Shown here: positions 1 through 5,301 of the stretch, piece after piece
Layout of the letters: every line of letters starts with the position of its first letter
How positions within the stretch are numbered: position 1 is the stretch's first letter
NCBI GenBank assembly: GCA_934101745.1
Contig: CAKOSD010000086.1
Span: 1-5,301 of the forward strand
Length of the DNA stretch: 5,301 nt
Direction: 5' to 3'
Source of the DNA: an uncultured Bacilli bacterium
GTDB lineage: Bacteria; Bacillota_I; Bacilli_A; RF39; UBA660
The notes under the pieces: generated by a model
Told to the model about the DNA's origin: nothing
Databases searched by the model: none
What the model saw: only the letters and a program-made list of their open reading frames with translations
Position numbers and translations under genes: made by a program

Positions 1-1
1 A

Positions 2-667
2 AGTTGTGGAGCCATTGCCCCCACCCCCAAAGAAAGTACATACCAAGCGGTTACCTTTGATATTTAATTTTTTAAGTAAATTTTCTTTTTTAAAATCATT
101 ATCCATAATGGGAGCAATAGGAATACCTAAAGGTTTTATTTTCTTTTTATCTATACCTCTTTTAACTAAGAATGGGACTTCACTTTTATCACCAACAATT
201 AAGTAATCATCGCATTTATAATCATTTAACCATAATTCACAAGATTCATAATCAGTAACTACGGTAACTAATCTAGAATTAATTAAGCCTTTCTTATTAT
301 AATGACTTATTAAACTGCTTCCAAAAAAGTGAGTAGCAATGGTTAAATCCGGGTTAAAATCAGTTAGTACTTTGCGCATTTTTTTATTTTTAAATAATAC
401 GGTTGATATATGATCTACAACATATCCCCCAATAACAGTATTACTACCTTTATAAAACATATCATGAATAAAGGGGGTTTTTAACATAAAAAAGGAATTA
501 ACTTTTTGACTTATTTTACCAATTAAAGGCATAGCATAATCCATTAAATCAACACATTTTATTTCTAAATTAGGATTTTGGGTTAAAAAATACCTTTCAA
601 TATATTTTCCTATAGCTTTATGACCATTGCCATAAGATGCATAAATTATTAATATTTTCTTTTTCAT
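2..667 (-). CDS. Glycolipid glycosyltransferase, UgtP / MGDG-synthase type (partial, C-terminus outside window)
   Basis: This gene encodes the first 222 residues of a GT28-like glycosyltransferase; the rest lies beyond the window start. Members of the MGDG synthase/UgtP family move glucose or galactose from a UDP-sugar to diacylglycerol at the inner face of the membrane, making glycolipids and, in many Bacillota, the lipoteichoic acid anchor. Seen here: an N-terminal strand followed by ASYGNGHKA with the family GNGH loop at residues 13-16, TH at 112-113, VVTDY at 136-140 with W146, GIP at 181-183, and a glycine-rich FFGGGGNG loop near 212-219 that should open the C-terminal nucleotide-sugar domain. 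The start is ATG at 667, with an AGAGGA ribosome site six to seven bases upstream. It differs from MurG, whose N-terminal loop is GGTGGH. Compared with B. subtilis UgtP from memory, the His of TDFxxH is a Cys here (C143). The family call is firm; the sugar and acceptor are not determined. Confidence 0.85.
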   Translation of the reverse strand, partial: MKKKILIIYASYGNGHKAIGKYIERYFLTQNPNLEIKCVDLMDYAMPLIGKISQKVNSFFMLKTPFIHDMFYKGSNTVIGGYVVDHISTVLFKNKKMRKVLTDFNPDLTIATHFFGSSLISHYNKKGLINSRLVTVVTDYESCELWLNDYKCDDYLIVGDKSEVPFLVKRGIDKKKIKPLGIPIAPIMDNDFKKENLLKKLNIKGNRLVCTFFGGGGNGSTT

Positions 668-685
668 ATTATATCCTCTAGGACA

Positions 686-714
686 ATTATACTAAAAGTT
701 TAAAAAAAAGTATA
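686..714 (-). promoter_or_regulatory. Candidate promoter of the glycosyltransferase gene
   Basis: A perfect TATAAT -10 box lies at 691-686, directly downstream of the preceding operon's terminator. With a 17-base spacer the -35 would be TATACT at 714-709, matching TTGACA at only three positions and overlapping the terminator arm. The predicted transcript would start around 680-679, at the edge of the ribosome binding site, giving a leader of only about 12 bases. The -10 is convincing because the gene needs a promoter after the terminator; the -35 is weak. Confidence 0.4.
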
Positions 715-744
715 GAACTAATCTATATAGAAAGTCCTACACTT
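702..744 (-). terminator. Intrinsic terminator ending the prepilin / 424-residue protein operon
   Basis: Read on the minus strand, AAGTGTAGGACT (744-733) pairs over 12 bases with AGTTCTATACTT (719-708), including two G-U pairs. The 13-base loop contains a smaller CTATATAG palindrome. The 3' arm runs into eight consecutive T (709-702). It begins 23 bases after the stop codon of the 424-residue gene and separates that operon from the glycosyltransferase gene. Confidence 0.85.
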
Positions 745-767
745 AATAAAGTAACTTTTTAAAATAT

Positions 768-2042
768 TTAACTATTTAAATCGTTTAATAATTCTGTAAA
801 ATTCTTAATAAATCCTGAATTTTTTAATTCATTATAGGCATCTTTAATTTTTAATTTTTCATTGGCACTAGGACTAGTAATTTCTTTTACCGTACTTACA
901 TCAAGAGAATTAATATCCTCATGAGTTTTAGCATATTCTATGGTTATCGCACTGTTTTTATGGGTAAAATTAATTATGCCGGCATTTTTTTCTGGGTTGG
1001 TATAAGTATTACTAATACTACCTTCATACTTTTTATTATTAGCATAAAAATTATAATCTATTTTAAAGTTTTCTTGTAAATTTATAATAGTATCAAATAT
1101 TTTTTTAGATTTTTTAACAACAGATAGACTTAATTCAGTTGACTTACGATTATAATTAATCGTGACGATATTATTATTTTTAGTACTATTTAAATTTAAC
1201 ATCATATAATCATCAGTTATATAAAAATCAATTTCGGCATCATTAGTAAGATAAATACTTACTTTTCTTATTTTATTATTTTTTACATAAACATTAAAAG
1301 TACCATTTATAATCATATTATTTAGAGTATCGATAATATTATCAGAAGTTACTACCTCTTGTTTATAACCGTTATTTAATGATTTTATAATTAAGTTTTT
1401 AATAACTCTATTTTTAGAAATGTTAGTTACTAATTTATTTAAAGATTTAGAATTTAAAGGATAATTATATCTTATTACTTCTTCTTCTTTATTATTAATT
1501 ATAGTAGTAGTATTATTCTTCGTAATATATTTAGTATCTATCGACTTAACTAAAGTGTCTTTTACTTCTTTTAGTAAATAATTAATATCCATGTCATCAC
1601 TAGTTAAAAGGTTAATAGCGCCGTCAGTTAATTTATTAAAGGTACTATTTTTATTTAATTCGTAAGTATTATCTAATAAAGTATTAGACTGTAAATAATA
1701 TTTTTCATCTTGACGAAGATAATTTAAATCATAATTTTTATAGTTTATATTAGTTGAAAAGATATTTTTATTAAGATAATTATTTATTTTAAGATTAATT
1801 TTATCTTCAGAATCTTTTGAGGTTCCCAGAGATATATTTAAAGTAGTATTATCTTCTAAGTATTTTCGAAGATCTAATTTAGCAAAGAATTTATCGCTAA
1901 ACTGGTAACTATTTATGAATATTTCTTCAAAGTATTTAGTTTTATTTTCTTTATTTATTCTAACGATTATAAGACTAGTAATAATTACTATGATAAGTCC
2001 TACTACTGCGTATATTATTTTTTTGATATTATTTTTCTTCAT
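768..2042 (-). CDS. Unknown membrane-anchored, Asn-rich extracellular protein (424 aa)
   Basis: I do not recognise this protein. It begins with a short basic stretch (MKKNNIKK) and one hydrophobic helix at about residues 9-28, followed by Arg/Lys. That fits an uncleaved signal anchor with the remaining ~395 residues outside the cell; there is no lipobox cysteine. The outer part is roughly 16% asparagine, rich in Lys, Ile and Ser/Thr, and has no cysteine or tryptophan. Many alternating strands (about 65-115, 175-195, 245-295 and 325-375) are broken by helices near 145-170, 200-220 and the C-terminus. This pattern suits a beta-rich, possibly LolA-like fold, but that is a guess from pattern only. 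The start ATG at 2042 has a TAGGAAA ribosome site and lies 13 bases after the prepilin gene, so the two are co-transcribed and the product may be its assembly, anchoring or surface partner. A terminator follows. Confidence 0.8.
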   Translation of the reverse strand: MKKNNIKKIIYAVVGLIIVIITSLIIVRINKENKTKYFEEIFINSYQFSDKFFAKLDLRKYLEDNTTLNISLGTSKDSEDKINLKINNYLNKNIFSTNINYKNYDLNYLRQDEKYYLQSNTLLDNTYELNKNSTFNKLTDGAINLLTSDDMDINYLLKEVKDTLVKSIDTKYITKNNTTTIINNKEEEVIRYNYPLNSKSLNKLVTNISKNRVIKNLIIKSLNNGYKQEVVTSDNIIDTLNNMIINGTFNVYVKNNKIRKVSIYLTNDAEIDFYITDDYMMLNLNSTKNNNIVTINYNRKSTELSLSVVKKSKKIFDTIINLQENFKIDYNFYANNKKYEGSISNTYTNPEKNAGIINFTHKNSAITIEYAKTHEDINSLDVSTVKEITSPSANEKLKIKDAYNELKNSGFIKNFTELLNDLNS

Positions 2043-2055
2043 AATTATTTCCTAT

Positions 2056-3750
2056 CTAACAGAATATCCAACATAGAAAGCCAGCAACGGCGCCAACAAC
2101 GGCACCGACTACAGCCCCAACAGCAGAACCAAGTGGTGGCACGACAGCTCCAACAATTTCTCCACCTAAGAAGCCGCCGGCAGCACCTTCAAATACACAA
2201 GCCAAGCCTTCCCAACCTTTACATATTTTTTCTTGACTGCCATTATCGGGAGTATCGTCTTTTTTCTTTTCCATTTTATCAATATTTGTAATAATAGTTT
2301 CTGATTTAGTACTGAAATTACCAATGTTATCATAAATGGTAAAGGTTAGAGTAACTGATTTTAAAGTGGTATTAACTGGTGTAGTTACAGTATAATCTGT
2401 GGTAGTAGCCCCGACGAAAGCATCTTTTACTATATAACTACCATCATTATTATTAACAATACTATAATCTATTTTTTTAGCACATCCGGATTTCGTATCT
2501 GAAGAACAACCAAAGGTAATAGTAAAATCATCGCTTGACCATTCGTTTCTAGTCGTAGGAGTTACAAAACCTTTAGGACCTTCAGTATCGATAGAAGTTA
2601 TATTAACACTTTCTATTTTCGACATATTTCCCGCTTTATCAACAGAAGCATAATAATAAGTACCATTTTTATTAATATAGTTAAAATCGAGGTTATTAAA
2701 CTCATTTAAGGAAGGATTAGGATTAGTACCAAAGTAATAACCAGCAATTCCGGAACCATTACCATCATTACCCGTAAAACTTATTTTTATATTATTTTTA
2801 GTAACGGCATTATTATAACTAGCGCTAACATGAGGGATTTCTTTATCAACACGAACATAAACTCTTTTTGATATTTTACCTATTTCAGTATCAACTGTGG
2901 CTTTAACATAACTATTAAAAATATACATAGTATCTACTTTATAAACGTTAGCACAGTTTCCTTCATTAATATCGGTACAAATATTTCCGGTTTTGGTTTC
3001 GGTAGTGCCATTTACTTCGTAAGTTACTTCCTTATTAGTTACTGAATGAGTTGTATTATTAAAATCAAATAGAACATAAACTTCTTTATTAGTCCAAGGA
3101 TAAATCGTATAACTATCGGCTAATTCTTTAGCATCAGCCTTTGGAAATAACCATTCAAACAATTTACTAATAGAACCAAAAGCATCTTTAATTATGCTTG
3201 AAGTTTTATCACCAAACATTGAACCCCATATGTCATCAGTAGAATTATCATCACTGGTAATGTCATTAAGATTTCCTTTATTTATGTTAAATTCATTTAA
3301 GATAGTATAGTTTGTACCATCAAAAATGTAGGCCTTAGTGTTAATTTCCCCACTTTTTAATTGCGATTCGGCTAAAAGACAATTATCTTCGCCAGTATCC
3401 GTAATCTTATAATCATCTAAATCTCGAGAGATACTGAAAACACGACAATCTAAATAGCCGCCGGTTACGGGATTGTCAATTCTTTCGTTGCGGATAGCAT
3501 CGGGATGTTCAACATCAATATATCCTAGTTCTCCTAAGTAACCTATAGTAATAGTTTCGTTATCAGATAATGTATCACTGGCATACTCATAGGCTGCTTC
3601 TTTATAGTATCTTAACTTATTTTCTAAAGTTTTTTGTTTCATAGATTTACTTATACCATTATATGAGGCAATAGAAATTGTTACTAAGATACCTAAAATA
3701 ACAATGACCGCTAATAACTCAGGAATAGTAAAGCCCTTTTTCTTTTTCAT
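2056..3750 (-). CDS. Prepilin-like surface protein with Ig-like modules and C-terminal glycine zipper (564 aa)
   Basis: The N-terminus MKKKKGFTIPELLA is a type III (prepilin) signal. Cleavage is expected between G6 and F7 by a prepilin peptidase, Glu is at +5 (E11), and a hydrophobic helix spans about 12-30. A pilin-like globular part follows to about residue 125, with C102 and C124 as a likely disulfide. Residues 184-205 form a possible amphipathic helix as a linker. Three beta-sandwich-like modules come next (about 212-302, 303-389, 390-491). They have bacterial Ig-like features: PWTN at the first module's start, VDKEIP and IDTEGP at junctions, and DKAGN and DNIGN before the last strands. 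After a charged linker (491-508), residues 522-557 form two glycine-zipper helices joined by VVPPL. The length far exceeds typical pseudopilins (100-200 aa). The AAGGTGG ribosome site supports the ATG at 3750. The fold calls for the modules are by pattern, and the function (adhesin, minor pilin tip or membrane-active effector) is unknown. Confidence 0.88.
   Translation of the reverse strand: MKKKKGFTIPELLAVIVILGILVTISIASYNGISKSMKQKTLENKLRYYKEAAYEYASDTLSDNETITIGYLGELGYIDVEHPDAIRNERIDNPVTGGYLDCRVFSISRDLDDYKITDTGEDNCLLAESQLKSGEINTKAYIFDGTNYTILNEFNINKGNLNDITSDDNSTDDIWGSMFGDKTSSIIKDAFGSISKLFEWLFPKADAKELADSYTIYPWTNKEVYVLFDFNNTTHSVTNKEVTYEVNGTTETKTGNICTDINEGNCANVYKVDTMYIFNSYVKATVDTEIGKISKRVYVRVDKEIPHVSASYNNAVTKNNIKISFTGNDGNGSGIAGYYFGTNPNPSLNEFNNLDFNYINKNGTYYYASVDKAGNMSKIESVNITSIDTEGPKGFVTPTTRNEWSSDDFTITFGCSSDTKSGCAKKIDYSIVNNNDGSYIVKDAFVGATTTDYTVTTPVNTTLKSVTLTFTIYDNIGNFSTKSETIITNIDKMEKKKDDTPDNGSQEKICKGWEGLACVFEGAAGGFLGGEIVGAVVPPLGSAVGAVVGAVVGAVAGFLCWIFC
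2080..2130 (-). repeat. Four degenerate 12-base coding units (GxxxG glycine zipper)
   Basis: Read on the minus strand, four in-frame 12-base units (2130-2119, 2118-2107, 2106-2095, 2094-2083) encode GSAV, GAVV, GAVV and GAVA, and a fifth glycine follows. The glycines are residues 541, 545, 549, 553 and 557. The units use different synonymous codons: Gly is GGT, GGG, GGT and GGC, and Val is GTT, GTA and GTC. The repeat is therefore kept at protein level and is not a fresh slippage product. Local GC is far above the surrounding DNA because of Gly and Ala codons. Confidence 0.75.
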
Positions 3751-3757
3751 TTTCTAA

Positions 3758-3764
3758 CCACCTT
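3758..3764 (-). promoter_or_regulatory. Ribosome binding site of the prepilin-like gene
   Basis: AAGGTGG on the minus strand differs from the AAGGAGG consensus by one base and sits seven bases before the ATG at 3750. It is the strongest such site in the window, suggesting efficient translation of the prepilin-like protein, and it fixes the start so that the whole basic leader MKKKKG is included. Confidence 0.8.
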
Positions 3765-3777
3765 TTATCTTAATATC

Positions 3778-3806
3778 ATTTTAACATTTAAAATTTAATA
3801 TTACAA
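3778..3806 (-). promoter_or_regulatory. Promoter of the prepilin-like operon
   Basis: Read on the minus strand, TTGTAA (3806-3801, four of six matches to TTGACA) is separated by exactly 17 bases from TAAAAT (3783-3778, five of six matches to TATAAT). The -10 is extended by TGT just upstream (TGn motif, 3786-3784). The start would fall near 3771, leaving about 20 bases of leader with the ribosome site inside. A second, weaker pair lies just upstream: TTTACT at 3842-3837, 17 bases, TATAAA at 3819-3814. In DNA this AT-rich such pairs also arise by chance, but the position after a terminator and before an operon is right. Confidence 0.55.
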
Positions 3807-3871
3807 ACAATTTTTTATAAGGATTATTTGATTTGTAGTAAAAAATATTTTGATTTTTTTAAAATTTTAGC

Positions 3872-3900
3872 AAAGAAAAAAGCACCAATAAATAGTACTT
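3872..3900 (-). terminator. Intrinsic terminator after mraY
   Basis: Directly after the mraY stop codon, AAGTACTA (3900-3893) pairs with TGGTGCTT (3887-3880) around a five-base loop, with two of eight pairs being G-U. The last two A of the stop codon can extend the stem by pairing with T-tract bases. A T-rich tract (TTTTTT, C, TTT) follows to 3872. The stem is modest, so some read-through into the prepilin-like operon is possible. Confidence 0.72.
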
Positions 3901-4893
<993 letters not shown>

Positions 4894-4903
4894 ATTTTTC
4901 ACG

Positions 4904-4908
4904 TCCTT
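4904..4908 (-). promoter_or_regulatory. Ribosome binding site that decides the mraY start
   Basis: AAGGA on the minus strand lies ten bases before the ATG at 4893 but only one base before the in-frame GTG at 4902. The spacing argues that translation starts at the ATG. Confidence 0.7.
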
Positions 4909-4914
4909 AAAATT

Positions 4915-4943
4915 ATTATACTATATTTTTTCTAAACACAGTT
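4915..4943 (-). promoter_or_regulatory. Candidate promoter of mraY
   Basis: A perfect TATAAT lies at 4920-4915 in the 80-base gap between the penicillin-binding protein gene and mraY, preceded by an A-tract (4931-4926). No acceptable -35 box is seen; the hexamer at the 17-base distance is AACTGT. The start would fall at the edge of the ribosome binding site. mraY may also be read from upstream, since I see no terminator in the gap. Confidence 0.28.
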
Positions 4944-4973
4944 TATAATTATAATTTATTTACACTTTACTTG

Positions 4974-5301
4974 TCAATTACCTAACATTAATTTGACAGT
5001 AGAACCGTCGCTTACATAGTATTCTGGTTCCGGAGATTGATAAATAACCTTATTGCCTTCACCAGAATATTCAATCTTATAATTTTTTAAAATACTATTG
5101 GCTTCTTTTATAGTTTTGCCAATCACATTTGGTAATATACTGTATTTAGTGTCTAACCAATTATAAGTTTTAGGAATGGTATCTTTACTTTTGGAAATAT
5201 TATTTAGTTCAATATAAGACGAAAATATAGCCTTAGCAATAGGGGCTGCTACTACCCCGCCATATTGAGTTACTCCTTTTGGATTATCAATAGCAACATA
5301 C
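4974..5301 (-). CDS. Class B penicillin-binding protein with one PASTA domain, C-terminal end (partial)
   Basis: Only the last 108 residues lie in the window. GGVVAAPIAKAI (14-25 of the visible part) is the final helix region of the transpeptidase domain, which crosslinks peptidoglycan stem peptides outside the membrane; the catalytic SxxK, SxN and KTG motifs are upstream, beyond the edge. After a short linker a single PASTA domain runs from LPNVIGKTIKEANSIL (56-71) through IYQSPEPEYYV to the C-terminal VKLMLGN. One PASTA copy resembles SpoVD-type proteins; streptococcal Pbp2x has two, and only one is visible here. Position just before mraY fits the dcw cluster, where spoVD/pbpB precede murE and mraY; here murE is not between them. 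The stop is TGA, correctly placed at the PASTA end, which indicates TGA is read as stop. Whether it serves division or spore cortex synthesis cannot be told from this piece. Confidence 0.9.
   Translation of the reverse strand, partial: YVAIDNPKGVTQYGGVVAAPIAKAIFSSYIELNNISKSKDTIPKTYNWLDTKYSILPNVIGKTIKEANSILKNYKIEYSGEGNKVIYQSPEPEYYVSDGSTVKLMLGN

Noticed and set aside
6..206. Plus-strand open frame of 66 codons starting MEPLPPPPKK
   Set aside because: It lies entirely antisense to the glycosyltransferase gene, whose protein carries clear family motifs. It has no ribosome site and its proline run is the complement of the Gly-rich loop.
2..667. The partial glycosyltransferase as murG, expected near mraY
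   Set aside because: The N-terminal loop is YGNGH, typical of UgtP/MGDG synthase, whereas MurG has GGTGGH. The VVTDY...W and GIP motifs also fit the glycolipid family.
2056..2230. The Gly-rich C-terminus as a separate bacteriocin gene with a double-glycine leader
   Set aside because: It is in one uninterrupted frame with the prepilin-like gene. No ATG with a ribosome site is seen just upstream of it, and the residues before the GG (KGWEGLACVFEGAA) do not look like a double-glycine leader.
3807..3871. Possible small gene or RNA in the 150-base gap before the prepilin-like operon
   Set aside because: The stretch is nearly all A/T and has no start codon with a ribosome site. It shows no stable hairpin beyond the mraY terminator, only a weak alternative promoter pair.
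4943..4954. Perfect 12-base palindrome TTATAATTATAA between the penicillin-binding protein gene and mraY
   Set aside because: It is pure A/T in an AT-rich gap, would form a very weak hairpin without a T-tract, and no operator of this form is known to me; chance is the simplest explanation.
4974..4976. TGA read as tryptophan (mycoplasma code)
   Set aside because: The TGA falls exactly at the normal end of the PASTA domain, and the mraY tryptophan codon I checked is TGG. Read-through would add only a few residues before TAA.

Overview
The window is strongly AT-rich, and every gene I can support lies on the minus strand, so transcription runs from high to low coordinates. The genes use AAGGAGG-like ribosome binding sites, TTGACA/TATAAT-type promoters and intrinsic terminators. 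Stops include TGA, TAA and TAG, and the tryptophan codon I checked in mraY is TGG, so the code is the standard bacterial one and not the TGA=Trp code of mycoplasmas. With the cell-wall genes present, this suggests a low-GC, Gram-positive-type (Bacillota) organism, perhaps one of the uncultured, host-associated Bacilli lineages. The exact lineage is inference.

Layout in transcription order: (1) 5301-4974, the C-terminal end of a class B penicillin-binding protein with one PASTA domain (SpoVD/Pbp2x type), cut by the window edge. (2) 4893-3901, a complete mraY (lipid I synthase), closed by a terminator at 3900-3872. (3) 3750-2056 and 2042-768, a two-gene unit with its own promoter and terminator (744-702). 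Its first gene encodes a 564-residue prepilin-like protein, apparently made of a pilin N-terminus, three Ig-like modules and a C-terminal glycine-zipper membrane hairpin. Its second encodes a 424-residue, asparagine-rich, membrane-anchored protein I do not recognise. (4) 667-2, the N-terminal half of a UgtP/MGDG-synthase-type glycolipid glycosyltransferase, cut by the other window edge.

Genes 1 and 2 are part of a division and cell wall (dcw) cluster. In many Bacillota mraY is followed by murD, ftsW/spoVE and murG. Here mraY ends at a terminator and an independent cell-surface cassette follows. All the products act in or on the cytoplasmic membrane: peptidoglycan precursor synthesis and crosslinking, probable membrane glycolipid synthesis, and an exported pilin-like protein with a membrane-anchored partner.

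The most unusual item is the prepilin-like protein. It combines a type III (N-methylation) signal with an Ig-like stalk, ten cysteines that fall into five close pairs, and a two-helix glycine zipper at the extreme C-terminus. The only gaps between genes are short (13 to 150 bases) and hold promoters, terminators and ribosome binding sites. I see no RNA gene, CRISPR array, insertion sequence or plus-strand gene.
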